A stretch of DNA of 64,000 nt from Oidiodendron maius Zn. Taxonomy: Eukaryota; Ascomycota; Leotiomycetes; Myxotrichaceae. Below, one piece after another: positions 45,943 through 57,685 of this stretch (within the stretch, counting starts at the first letter, position 1; every line of letters starts with the position of its first letter). The translations under genes were made by a program, and so were the position numbers. The stretch is taken from assembly GCA_000827325.1 (NCBI GenBank), contig KN832883.1:84867-148866 (forward strand). The letters run 5' to 3'. The notes under the pieces were generated by a model. It made no database searches and was not told the origin of the DNA. It worked only from the letters and a program-made list of their open reading frames with translations.

Positions 45943-48900
45943 CGATATAAAGGGCTTCGTGTGGTTTAACTTGGCGGTGGTGGAAGTCGATCGCTACGGA
46001 CATCCCGCACATTCACCCATCTATCGTGATAAACGTTGTAAATCTTACAAGTGCACGTCTGACCACCTCTATCAATTACCTCCCTCTAGAAATGTTTCTC
46101 GGGGCCTTACAGTAGCTAAGTCATTGATTTGGCCCCGCCTCCTCCCCTATTAAGAAATCTCGCCGAGCCGTGTCTGCATGATTTTGGGTACTTGGGTAGC
46201 ATCGTGAGGGACATGTGCCCCCCTTGTGCCTTATGTCTTGGGGATGGAATGCAATGTTGCTCCCCTCCCCCACTTCCCCGCTCTCATGTTGCTAAACTTG
46301 GCTAAATCTTAAAAACAATTATAAAAATATCCGCACTGTATACATATCAGGTGATTTCCTCAGTGCGCCTTCTAATATGAGACTTCTTACACTCTTTACT
46401 ACGCTCATTTAATCTGCCATGACGTGATATTACCCATGCTGGGACCTCATGCACATAACATGAATCTGTATTGGGAAGTAGTTTGGCCACTGCATCTACT
46501 CATACACAGTAATGACTCGGCCACGTGTCCGACAATGAACAATAGAACCTCCCGTACCCTTTGAGGCATACTTGCGCCGCATAAAAGCCTATAGAAATTG
46601 CAAATGGGTGTACCGCAGCGTGCAAGGCACAGTTGGCAATAAAGCAAGAGATCAAATAGTATCCAAAGTATCATGCCGCCAAGTTATAATCCATAGTCAA
46701 ATACTACTCGTCCTACTTTACATCCTAACCATCCTACTGGCCCAGGCAACTCTCAGTAATTTATGGAGTGTTTAATAAAATTAATTGGACTCAGTTGCGC
46801 CATTGCGCTACAATGTTTTTTTAACCTAGTCAATTTGACACAATTCAACAGATAAAGAGTTATCATGAGATACTGGGTGTGGTCAGATTTCAAGGTATAG
46901 TGGCTGACTATATGTAACGTTCCGTCTGTAATAGAAAATGGGAGGGTTGAATCGGTGACACAAAGCTTAAATGTTGCTGGGTATTTATTCTAGGGTAATA
47001 GCAGGATACAGTAGGTAATATATATGAATATAGAATACATGATTGATTAGAACCATGATATACCGTAAAATGAGATAGAATATGGTTGAATACCCACTAC
47101 GGCACTTCCGTGGGGATCAGTTGGTTAGGTTGCAGAATCATGCGCCTGTTTGCAAAAGTGGTCGCAGCTGGACCGCAAGAGATGTACTCTGATAACCGAC
47201 AGCAGGGATGAAAATTCTAAGGCTCATCGCTCTATCGGATTAACACGTGTCTATGATGTCCGGAGTGGCTTAGGCCGGCATCAAGGGGCCTTTCTGGCGG
47301 GAGGTGGCATGGTAATTACTTCGGACGTATGGCCAGACTTCCTGCACATGTGGATTGCATGGAATTCTCCAGCATCAGCATGACGGCGCGTCCACACAGG
47401 CTGATGCATTTTCCTGTTGTCTTGAAGCTGGCCGTCCTCAGATGTCTCACTTTAGCTCGTCTCTATTTTTAGAGGAAAGTTTTGCAGGGTGACATGCAGA
47501 AGCCGACACTCTGGATGCAGGCAGAAAAAATTTGCTTGACACAAAACGTCCTCTCCCATTGATGTAGGGAAGGGAGAGAGAAGTTCAACTCGGCTTAGTT
47601 GGTAAATAGGCTTAACTCCCGAAGCATCGCTTTATGACGGTTTCTGGGGTTGCATGATTCATTCATTACACTTCCACGTCGCTCATGTCGAGAGCCGTCA
47701 ATTATCGCAACCTGCAGCGGAAAGGAGTATATGGCGCATGTAATTAAAAAAATAAAAATAAAAAAGTAAATAAATAAAAATTATAATTGAGGAAGAAGGG
47801 GAGAGGCGGAAGGGGGCGGTCTCGACCTGTCGGTATTTTTGCAAAGAATCTTGGTATGCCTGAGCTCCCGCGCTCGCATTCCCAGCTCGATTAGAGTTCG
47901 GAAGAGCAATGTACTCGGCCAGCGAGTCCCACGTCAGCTACTGGCCTCTTTACGATTCGGCGCATCCATTCCCTCAGAATCTGCATGCAGAGGGTGCATG
48001 CCGACGTGCTCCCAGCCCATCAAATCGGATCACTATGAATGCTTCTGACCAGCCGAAGCCAATATCCACTAAGACCGTATAGTGGCTAGAGGTGCCTATG
48101 GTTACGGCGCGCGGCCTCTGCCGCCCTACATCCCTCGTCCCCCCCCGACGACGCGTTGAGGGCCAATCGTCTGCCTGGGCGACCTCGATCCCGGAATCGG
48201 CTGCGGCATCGTTAGGCACTTAGCCTCCCGACCGACATCGCGCAGGGACTTCAGCTTCTCTAACGGTCCACCCACAGTAGCCTGTTAGAGTGTTATTGTT
48301 CCTGCTGACGATGACCTTGCAGTCGAATACGAAGAAGGGGTTATCCGCCCGGAGGGCGTGTGTGTACGGTCGATGTCCTGTATCTGATGCTTTGGTTCAC
48401 GATCGACACCCGCGCTCTGGCCAAAATTTCCGGTGACATGCATGTGGATGCTGAGTTGGGCATTATTTGCTCTCGTTCACCAGATGTTGGCTCCGACGCA
48501 CCTATCCTCGGCCGTCCAAACCTAAATATGAGTCTTCATTTGCTTCCAAGTACGCTTAATTGGATCTCGATTTGGAGTCTTCTTAGCTACAAATGTAGAT
48601 TACGCATTTCTTAACTTAAATATACAACCTGCATATTGCGCAAGGTACTGCGAGGAGATTAAAGTAACCGAGACGTAACCTCTTTTCGATGTGGAGAGTA
48701 ATTAACCCAGCAGCGACGCTAAGATAATTAGGCTCTTTCCCAATTTCACTGTAGACCTAAATCAAATCTCTGTGCCATTTTGGTTACAGAATGTGGGTCG
48801 TGTGATTTTCGAGGATTCGATAGTTGGGCGGAATGGGCCGTCTTCATAACGCCATTACTAGCAGTATTGCGTATATCCGCCGAAAAATTTTACTCTGAGA

Positions 48901-49256
48901 AAGTGAGTAGGGGCAGCTAAATAAATGGAGCATGCATAAGATATTGCAACTTGAGCCCTTTACGTCAAAGCGGAGATATGCGAGAATGCTAAGACCACTC
49001 TAGGGAATATCTGGGCCTCGACAAATAGAGCGAGACATTCAGAGGTCGACAGAAAAGGCCGCAGCTGTGCCACTGCTGGTCTGACATACGATAGGTCACT
49101 GGTGTGCTGAGCTGATTGGTATTATTTTCCCAGGGTTTACCAGCTCATTCTTTTGGACTACCTTTACAATGCACTGCATTAAAACAGCTGTCCAGAGATA
49201 GTGGTCTTGGAACTCCCGTCACATTTGCCTCTTAAACCGCAGGATTCATCATAGCC
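45943..49256. other. long intergenic region between the two regulator copies
   Basis: About 3.3 kb without a recognisable gene. Near 46162-46180 it holds GCCGAGCCGTGTCTGCATG, which is shared with the region upstream of the intact copy at 52194-52211, so the duplication includes promoter sequence. An A/T-only microsatellite-like tract runs about 47741-47790. A coding-like but unassignable stretch occurs near 48300-48610. Otherwise nothing is seen. Confidence 0.5.
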
Positions 49257-50051
49257 ATGGAGTTCGACTTGCACGACTCAGGTTTAGATACGCTACGGTA
49301 TCCGGCCATTTGCCCCAACTGTGGCATGCTAGATTGTATTGACGGGCCTCAAACATGCTCTCCCTTTTTGGTCGAGCCCAATAATTGTAGCCCAGCCAAT
49401 TTACCCTGGACAGAACAAACATTTTCTCTCGATGCATATCAACCTATTTGCCCAAACTCTTCAACGTCAACGCCATCTTTAAATATAGGCCATGCACCAT
49501 TGACTTTGGAAAGACCGACGCCGGCAAAACCAGGGAAATCCGCCCAGGGAACGAATTGTAGCTGCCTTCGTGAGATTCTGCTTGTTGGCGAGCAGCTGGA
49601 TCGTTGGACGGCAAGCAAAGTTGGGTTCAACGACTTGTTTATGCTCTCTCGCAGGGTAACTGAGGCTGGCGAGCAATATCTGAGGTGTCGAAAGTGTAAA
49701 GAATTTCTCATTACGACGCTATGCATCACATCTCTGCGTCGAACATCAGCCTATTATAGAGAACTCGCTTCACAAGAGTCGTTCGCTCTAGATGAGCGGA
49801 CGTTTCGCTGCCGCGTTGGTAGTTTTGAGGCTGATGCCGAACTGGATGAGGATACCTGTAAGCTTGTCCTCTGCGCTGAGATAGAGCGATCTTCAAGAAG
49901 CATGATCGAGTTAGAAAAGCTTTTAGGGGCGGAAGGGAAAGAGGCCAGACAGATAGGCCATTTTACCCTTCATTATTACCAAGATGTCATCAAAATTGTT
50001 AAGAGTAGTTTACAAGGTACAATAGATTTGTTAAATATCAAGGATGGGTAG
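49257..50051 (+). CDS. AflR-C-terminal-like regulator without zinc cluster (copy B)
   Basis: 264 residues, single exon, paralogous to the gene at 41927-42736 along its whole length. Shared segments include LHDSGLDTL, CPNCGMLDC, SCLREILLVGEQLDRWTASK, FLITTLCITSLRRTSAYYRELA, FALDERTFRCRVGSFE and EDTCKLVLCAEIERS. It has the same cysteine-bearing C-terminal domain and no zinc cluster. An upstream in-frame TAA shortly before the ATG fixes the start. It is on the plus strand, opposite to copy A, so the duplicated block has been partly inverted. It faces the intact AflR-like gene (tail to tail, 817 bases apart). Function as a co-regulator is inferred from the domain and pairing. Confidence 0.72.
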   Translation: MEFDLHDSGLDTLRYPAICPNCGMLDCIDGPQTCSPFLVEPNNCSPANLPWTEQTFSLDAYQPICPNSSTSTPSLNIGHAPLTLERPTPAKPGKSAQGTNCSCLREILLVGEQLDRWTASKVGFNDLFMLSRRVTEAGEQYLRCRKCKEFLITTLCITSLRRTSAYYRELASQESFALDERTFRCRVGSFEADAELDEDTCKLVLCAEIERSSRSMIELEKLLGAEGKEARQIGHFTLHYYQDVIKIVKSSLQGTIDLLNIKDG

Positions 50052-50868
50052 CATTACAGAGGCTTTGAATGGAAGTTCGGAGTTGGGGCCATGTAAATAT
50101 ATAACCGATAGAGGGTCGAGTCTATCCGAAATTATACACCTTGAGCTTTCATTATATATAACTGATATGTACTTAGAAGAAATCACTCATTATCTAGGAA
50201 CAGGTAATAAAGCTGGATGCCGAATGCCCAGCTCACTCAGCAAATGTTCCGCGAGATAATACTAAGCCAGCGACCGTATTAGCGGCGGAAGATGGATTTA
50301 GGCACCAGAGCAAGGTAAAGTGCCTAAGCGGATTTGAAATGGGACCCAATAAAGGACTTAACCTGAAGTATGTAAAGTAGAAGAAATAAGTATAACAGCT
50401 TGTTACTCAAATAGATTCGGCTAGTAATTAAATTCCTTGTTTTGATACTTCCATCCTATTCACATGCCGCATCACTTGCATATCACAATAGTTGACTACA
50501 AAGTGACTAAAACATCGTCATGAATGTCTAAACGTTCAATTTAGATTCATGTACGTGTTCTGACACACATTCAAGGATGCTGCTAAACAAGAGGTTTGTA
50601 TCATCCCCGAATGAAGAGAAAGTCTGGACAGCTAATATGCTTTGAACATTCCTTCTTTCCTGCATAACTGGAACTAAAGAATCAACCTTCTTTATTGGGC
50701 TCGAAGTCATGGCTAGGAGCATAAGCCCAATGGAATACGCGCGGATTTCTATATATGCACATTTTGTTACTCCCAACTTTTTATATCATAAGGGAGTCTA
50801 TAGCTAATTCAGCCAGCCTCATGCATACTAGTAGTAATACACTCGTCACTACTTAGAACCATCTACAT
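50052..50868. other. intergenic between convergent regulator genes
   Basis: An 817-base gap between the 3' ends of the two copy-B regulators. No recognisable feature. Confidence 0.5.
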
Positions 50869-52007
50869 CTATCGAAGGACAATACTTTTAAACTGCTCTA
50901 TCAAAGCCAGCGATAATTGTCTCAATGCCATGCACACATTTGGATCCATACTATTATTTACTTCTCCCATAAGCGCCTGCTCAAATGCAATAAACACCCT
51001 CATTCCCGCCTGTATTTCTGACCGGATTATGGCATGGATGATTCTTTCTTGCAGGTCCCCGTTAACCTCGAGCCCGCCCATAAGCACGGCACCCGCCTTT
51101 GTATTCGTACACGTAATGGGAAATTCCGGGCTACTATTCGCCATTTTAGGAGATGGTGGTATCCGCCCGAATAATAGTTTGTGGTAGTGAGACAAAACAC
51201 TGTACATTAAGGGCAAAAGAAGCAGCATTCCAGCATTGTTGCAACACGTATTACAGTTAAGAGTTCGCTGGCATGTCAGGACGCCTCTACGCGCCATCGA
51301 AAGAGATTGGTCGAGCTGTAGGGATGGCTGAGACTGGTGTGCTTGATGTAGAACCGAAAACATATAGAAGCCACTAGGGCTACATGCGCAGGATGCTTCA
51401 GCAAGATCTGCGGTGATGGAAATGGATCCAGAGGGATGTTGGAAGTCTAGTAAAGTCTTGGTCTCGACCACAAGGTCCTTTGAAGGGGAGAGGGATTGTA
51501 CACTACTGATAGCCTCTGGAGGGTAATGGCGAAACGGATCATGGGGCTCAACATCGTGGCCTAGCAATGCTTGATTGTTGCCGGAGGCTGAGCTTTTCGC
51601 GACATCGATCCCGGGACTCCCTACGATTGTCTGGCTGCTTTCGTTCGCAATGAAGCTCGGGGGTTGCTTAGGTTGTGTCACATCCAATGTTATTATTGAA
51701 CCTGAAGGTGTTACATTAGCCAGCACGCCTCTGGGAATCACAGCGTAGGCTCACCTGTCTGGTCTTGCTTGTCCCTCAAATTTGCGATCGATATCCTCGG
51801 GTTCTTGTTTTTACGGCCGCGGGGTTTGCCTATGGGTTTCCCTGTGCTGAAGGTACAAGGACTTCCTAAATGGCTGCATCGCTCGCAGCGGGGCAATTCG
51901 CGCGTGCATCGAAGTTTGCACCGGTGGCACTGGTCGCACGCTACTCGAGCAAGTTTGGCATTTTCGGAAGGCTTGGACTGTCCGGATGGTTCGGAAGTCT
52001 GCGACAT
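50869..52007 (-). CDS. AflR-like Zn2Cys6 transcription factor (copy B, intact)
   Basis: Sequence-specific regulator of the aflatoxin-regulator type, 361 residues. Exons 52007-51755 and 51701-50869; the 53-base intron has a GTGAGC donor, CTAAT branch site and CAG acceptor. Zinc cluster: Cys24, 27, 34, 41, 44 and 51, followed by the linker GKPIGKPRGRKNKN. The C-terminal domain (about 160-355) carries CACSPSGFYMFSVLHQAHQS, NCNTCCNNAGMLLLLPLMYS and IRSEIQAGMRVFIAFEQALMGE. Without the intron the frame would stop eight codons past the donor. A GAA/CTT-rich tract lies just before the ATG, as in many fungal core promoters. As the only intact member of the pair it is the best candidate to control the isocyanide genes. 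Confidence 0.85.
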
Positions 52008-52013
52008 GGATAG

Positions 52014-52058
52014 GAGAAAGAAGAAGAAGCAGAAGAAGTAGAAGGAGAAGAAGAAGAA
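52014..52058. repeat. GAA/TTC-rich microsatellite before the regulator start
   Basis: An interrupted GAA tract (CTT-rich on the gene strand) ends six bases upstream of the ATG of the intact AflR-like gene. The matching place in copy A has no such tract, so it expanded after the duplication. Confidence 0.75.
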
Positions 52059-53269
52059 TGAATTTTCGTGCGGTCGACTTGGGCGGTGGTGGAGGCCGCA
52101 ATTGCGAATATCCGCACATTCGTTCAACAGCTATTAACATTGCGAACGGCACTGCTCGCCATCGTGCGCCCCTGTCCGACACTGAGAAGCCCACCGAGCC
52201 GTGTCTGCATGGCCTCGGTGCAATACCATAGCTGACGCGGGACAGCGTATGTACGAGGTCGGGAACCTAATTCTCAGCCCTCAGGTCAAGCTCATAAGCC
52301 AATCTCATGGGTACCTTACGCCCAGTCATTATGTACTCTCTTTGGAGGGTCTAGGAACCTGGCATATCAGCCGTGGCCAGTGCCACGTTGTTACCTGGGC
52401 TGAAAGCATCGGAATGAGAATTTACTCGTCGGCTGACTCCGGGCCGTACATCGACCAGGGGTTTAAATCCCCATCGTAGATCTGTCACAGGATCTAAGGG
52501 CACCATCAGTACCTCGCGTGAGGGATGGTTCAAGCTCCATAAGGTGTTCGTAGGTTCAATATGGTATTGCTACAAATGTATCCATACACCAGGTCACCCC
52601 GTACACCGTCAAGGCAGGTCACGTGAGAGACACTCTGCAATATAGTTGCTTCGTTTTACGCACAATCCCCCCCAAACTAATGGTCTACATATCCAATATC
52701 ACCATGCCACTACTTTCAGGAATTTATTACGTACTAATCGGGTTCAAAACGGTTGCGCAGGATTTCACGCAGAACCTTTTGATGGGGAGGGGTACGAGAA
52801 TGAATGATGCTTCTATGACAGATACCTTCATCTGAATATTCTCTCGTCATCATGGGATATTGTGGGAAGTGTTACGGGTGGCGGAGATGGCTTTGATAAT
52901 TACTTGTGGCTGCTCAAGGAAATCAACCCCAGCAGCGCATCTAATGAGTCGTGCACTGTTGGTAAAGACATGCATGCCTAGTGCTATTAAATTGAGTCCT
53001 AGTTTTTGATTATTCAGACCATGAACTAATTTCCTAACATTATTTTCGTGAGGGTATGAAAAATAAAGCGGGATTGTAGTGATATTTTATCTAAACTCAA
53101 TCTGGTATGAGAATGGCCAAAAATGCATAGACGCTGGAATATTTAGTCGGCGCCTTCCATGAAGCCTTCCTACGCACCAATCAGCTCTATAGCATTCTCC
53201 AATTTAGTTATTACTGTTGAATACTATGTATCAGCTACGGGGAAAGTATGAGCAACCCTCCTGCGATAC
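52059..53269. other. intergenic, regulator promoter
   Basis: A 1.2 kb gap. The part 52070-52211 resembles the region upstream of copy A (GGCGGTGGTGGA and CCGAGCCGTGTCTGCATG are shared). The rest shows nothing recognisable. Confidence 0.5.
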
Positions 53270-54686
53270 CTATTCTGCTGCGAATCTCCTTGCCAACATC
53301 GCACCGAGTAACGCAACAGCACCCGAGACCATGACTGTACCACCGAAGAGCTGGGCGTATAGGAAGTCCCCGTCCCGACCATCAATCAATGCTCCTGCAA
53401 TGGGGGGGCCCGTTAAGCATGCAAAGCTAACAATGGTAAACACCATGCCGATTCGAACTCCCATTTTTTGCTTGTCTTTGGTAAGGCTGCCAACCCCACC
53501 CACGAACAGGCTGGCTACTGCATTTGCAAAGAAGCCATAAAAGATAATCCAGGCCACCAGCTCTACTTTAGTGGTGACCAGTGACCAGAAATACAGCATG
53601 AAGCCGGCGATGAATGTGATGGGGACAAGCACATTCAGCACGTCGCCACACCGTGTGACGAGCCATGCAGGCAATATGCGACCGAAGACGCCAATGCCAT
53701 TGATGGCCATAATAAGATAGAATGCCTGCTCCGCGGGAACGTGAATAATTGTTTTCCCGAATATAGAAACCTAGGGGTTTGAGAGTGAGCCTCGGAAACC
53801 ACGCTCGAAGAGGACAGTGGAAAATACTCACATAGTAATATGCGAAATACAAGCCCCATAAGGTTGAGAAAGCGCCCACACAGAAGAGGAGGTATGGCAC
53901 CTCCTTGAATGCTCTCCATTCTATTAATGGCCCTGATTTCCGAGCCTGCACACGGACCCGCAGCACCGAGACAGCCACAGTCGAATTGACCAGAAAGACA
54001 AGCCCCATAACTCTCAGCGTCCATGCAATCCCCAAAGGTCCAAGCATGAACTTGGCGATCAATGGGAAGATAATTCCGCCGGTAGCAGCGCCGGCAGCCG
54101 CGAATGAGACAGCCAAGGCTCGCGTTCGGTCGGTGTAATAGGTTGAGACGAGGCTGATCATGGGACAGAACACCAAGCCATCTCCAATGCCAACAAGAAT
54201 ACCCTGGCTCACAAACAGAGCTATATAGCTTTTGGCTATCGATGTGAGGAAGATGCCCGTGATTTGGAACACACAGCCAATTGCCACGGTCGTCCGTAGA
54301 TACCCCGCATCGAGCGCCCGACCGGAAAAAGTGCCAATGAAGTATACCAAAAATATCTGAATGGATCCGACCCAGGAGATTGAAGAAAACGTTGCGTTTA
54401 GCGACTGAACGTAATACGATTCAAAGAATCCCCAGGAGCCAATATAGCCAAAAGTGTTACAGATAACAAGGTGGCCTGCTAAGACTTGGGCCCAAGCCGT
54501 CCACCGTGATGGAGGAGAGGCCTGAGAAAGGGGGAGCATTGGAAACCCTTTGATCGGGGTTGTGGGACGTGGGGTAACGCTCGTAGAGGCCTCCTCATCG
54601 CCCACTCCTTCGTATTTGGTAGGGTCGATCAAGGGAATCGAGGAAAGGTCGCCCTCGGTAGAGCGAAGACTGCTTTTTGAAGGCAT
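53270..54686 (-). CDS. MFS transporter, monocarboxylate-permease type (copy B)
   Basis: 451 residues from exons 54686-53832 and 53770-53270, with a 61-base intron at the same place as in copy A (LYFAYYY then VSIFG). Twelve membrane segments are expected. It shares with copy A the blocks TFGYIGSWGFFESYY, IGTFSGRALDAGYLRTT, LAVSFAAAGAATGGIIFPLIA and the long C-terminal segment VGGVGSLTKDKQKMGVRIGM. By eye about two thirds of residues are the same, so the duplication is not recent. The cytosolic N-terminus is longer and different. I start at the ATG at 54686; the eight codons upstream lack an ATG. It is on the same strand as the intact regulator, 1.26 kb away. Both MFS copies look functional. 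Confidence 0.88.
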
Positions 54687-56796
54687 CTCTTCAATCTGTT
54701 GTTCCCTCACAAATTACCAGAGGGGCAAGGAAAATGGGTGCAAGTGGCGGAAGCTCCTGTGGCTGGCTTTACGCTTGGAATAAGGATTGCCTTCGAAATG
54801 GCAATGGCGAAGAGCAGATAATCCAAATTTTGAATTCGTCGGTCTGCGCTCGTCTTCCTGTAAATATCCCTGCCTTAGATTGCTCCTGTCTCCCGCTGCG
54901 GGGAGGAAGAGAGGGTGGTGTTTGGGGGGTGGAGGGGTCTGGGTGTTCCGAGAATGTCGATTTCGTCGACATTAAGAAAATGTCCGGACTAATCATCTAT
55001 GCAATGTGCTCTTTCGGACTCGGAAGTATTTTGCACTCCATGCGTCACACCACTGGGCTTTGCCATAAGAAAAGGCGGATGGATTGGGCATTTGAGCCTG
55101 ATGCTAGTCTTTTCAGCCAGTTGGTTAAACCTTAGTTCTGGGAGTGGGCGACACGGAGCTATAGAATGAGTCCGAATGGCATCGCACGGGGCGCCCATGA
55201 GGTTAGTTGATCTGGGGATAGCGGTTGCTTTGTCTCCTGTGCTATACAAAACCAGAGATTCTCACATGACTAGCTCTCCTTTTAGGGGATGTCCTATCGT
55301 ATTAACTAGTAAAGACACGCGAAACGATTTCGAGTCCCATGGCCTTGGCATATTGTGCTATACATAGACCAAGAGTTTCCCCATACCTCACACACTTGAT
55401 CGTAAGAACATTTTGTCAAAAGGTTTGCCACTGGTTTTCTGGGCCTCTCATTTCATATTTTATTGTGCTGCTGCCTACTTCTGCTCGCACGAAGAGGTGG
55501 CATATCTTCACTATTCGTCCCGCAAAAAACGGGGCGTCCGTAGAATCGCTATGGCGACTTGATTATACCCAAATGACAATCGTAGCACGTGACTTGCTTG
55601 TTGGCCGTTTCTGGTTTTCCTCCACTCGGGAGGGAGTCGCCATAACCAGAGCGTATATTTTTAGTTTGCTATATACACAGCTAGACTAGACGACAATGAC
55701 CTGCCGCCTTGCAAAGTAAGCGGCTTGAATGACAGCCGCAAGCTACTGTATGCTCTCGGCCACAAGATTCCCAGTGTGGCCTAGCAGCCATCGTGCTACT
55801 AGACTTCCCTTAATGCCTAGTTTCGCGAGCATACGGAAAGCTCTGGGGGAGCGGGCGGGTAGTTGCATACAGGTCTTCCGAAGGCAGCGCCAAGCCTAGC
55901 TGAGAAGAAGTTAATCCAATGGGGTCAAGGTGTCTGTTTCCATACCTATCTAGATACTACCTCGCCACCATAATTGATTTCAGCCCTCTGGGAGAAAATG
56001 TAAATTAGTCTTAGCGGAAGCCTTCACCACCGCCCGACTAGTATAGAGGTACCCATGTGCCTTCCCTGCCATATTTACTCATTATACTTTCTCATGACTC
56101 GTCTTCTCTAACTGTACTGCTTTCATGAGACAAATCGTGTTATACGCGATACCTTGCATGATACGATCGAGTATGCCCAACGCCATCAGAATGCCCGACG
56201 GACGATGTTCAAGAATGTCATTATCAGGCACCTTTGGCGCGATCCCGGGAGTGATCCATGCACCTTAAATATTGACAGCTTCACTAAAAAGAGGCCCAGG
56301 CGAGGCTATCTATCTCACTGCCAGTGAGAATCCTTACCTCGGTCAGCCTCCCCTGTTGCCTCCCCAAGCACCAGGTGTCTACTGGGTGTGGTCGGCCGAA
56401 GATATCTGAGGGCCTGCGAATTAATTTAACTTTGTAATGCCGTGCCCTGCTAATATATGCAGAGTACTATAGAATTACTATGTTTATACACCAGGTTGAG
56501 CTACGGCTGGACAAACTGGCTTGCTTTATGTTGGCATCACCAGAACACCGGATGCCACCAACAACTCCACAGGAATTATTTTTAGAGAACAAGCAAAGAT
56601 AAATATACCGGAATTCTCTTTACACCGGACAATTTTCTATCCATCTGAATTTTTGATCCGGTATATACAGAGTCGACGGCATGGCCCCATTCAAATATAA
56701 ATATGTCTAAAGTATTTATCCTGGGCACCATCTCCTCTTAAAGACTTCAATCACTTCTGTCGCTTCCTCCTTGTACATTTGCGAGATATCTTCACA
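54687..56796. other. long intergenic region
   Basis: 2.1 kb separating the isocyanide region from the right-hand gene set. The plus-strand frames at 54677-55135 and 55339-55689 have no family resemblance or intron context. Nothing else is recognised. Confidence 0.5.
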
Positions 56797-57685
56797 ATGG
56801 TTGCACTTACGGGTTTTGCCAAACTAATTCCCGCGTTCACAGTCATGGTGTGTGCAACAAGATGGACTCAACTGGCTTACCGATGATCTAACCTATTTAC
56901 CAGCTCCGAAATGTAGGAGATCTTGACGTAGGTGAGTGATACATCAAGCACACAGCTACTATTCAGTATCTAATGAGAATGAAATAAATAGGAACGACCT
57001 TTAGTGGTGAGACTCTATTACTGGCCCAAGTTGCAAATACATCTACTATTGTGAGCATTCCCGGTTACGGAGCCCACCCACTGAGTGCAGTAAATCGCAA
57101 CGGACAAGATGCGCTTCGTATCAACGAAGATCGCACGATGGGCACCTGGGATTTTAGAGCAGGATTCATGTGAGTTATGTGAAATATCTTTAACGTGTAA
57201 TCGACGTGGGCTTACAAGTCTGTTCAGAACTCCTGAGGAAGACGTAAGTCTCAATCAATATATGACTTATATATAACATGCACATATGTTATTTTCATCT
57301 GAACTCTTTAACATGTAACTGTTTTAGTATCTTTACGTCACTTTTACTGGATTCATCACCAGCGTGCCACAGAATCTCCCGTATCTGCGGTCGAACTTCG
57401 CAAATGGAACAACTACGGGGTATGGGTTTTCCTGTGAGTTTCCCATTTATATACTAAGTAAAATAGGACTAACCGATCTAACTAGTTATGTCCGCATATC
57501 TTGAGGTCAGTTGCAAAATTCTTATTTTATAGTCTGTGCTCACCAAATCATGTCAATAGACGGGAGCTCCTAAATATAAGTCCCTTTCGACGAAGGTCTT
57601 CGTTGGTTCTGCACAGCTAATTAGCGATATCCCTGGGGGTCATATTTCGGCAGTAGAGATGCAACTGAGCGAGGTAAGCTACTAG
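56797..57685 (+). CDS. DUF3237 family protein, seven exons
   Basis: 174 residues from exons 56797-56847, 56904-56931, 56992-57169, 57228-57243, 57328-57433, 57486-57505 and 57560-57685; all junctions keep the frame and the introns are 54-84 bases. The product reads VGDLDVGTTFSGETLLAQV, an opening like the beta-barrel DUF3237 (UPF0311) family, and ends with the family signature: FMSAYLETGAPKYKSLSTKV then FVGSAQLI and VEMQLSEV. The usual family form is FxTxPxFExxDPxYxWLNxxxFVG. A short hydrophobic N-terminus (VALTGFAKLIPAFTVM) might be a weak signal. No catalytic residue is established for the family. It lies next to a short zinc-cluster regulator, a hydrolase and a monooxygenase and may belong to the same pathway. 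Confidence 0.75.

Noticed and set aside
47101-47175. tRNA-like string resembling an A-box (ATCAGTTGGTTAGG)
   Set aside because: No B-box follows at the right distance and no cloverleaf could be drawn.
51702-51754. Frameshift in the intact AflR-like gene
   Set aside because: The apparent frame change is removed by a 53-base intron with good donor, branch site and acceptor.
54677-55135. 152-residue plus-strand frame upstream of MFS-B
   Set aside because: Starts inside the coding region of MFS-B on the other strand, has low-complexity Gly/Cys content and no family match.
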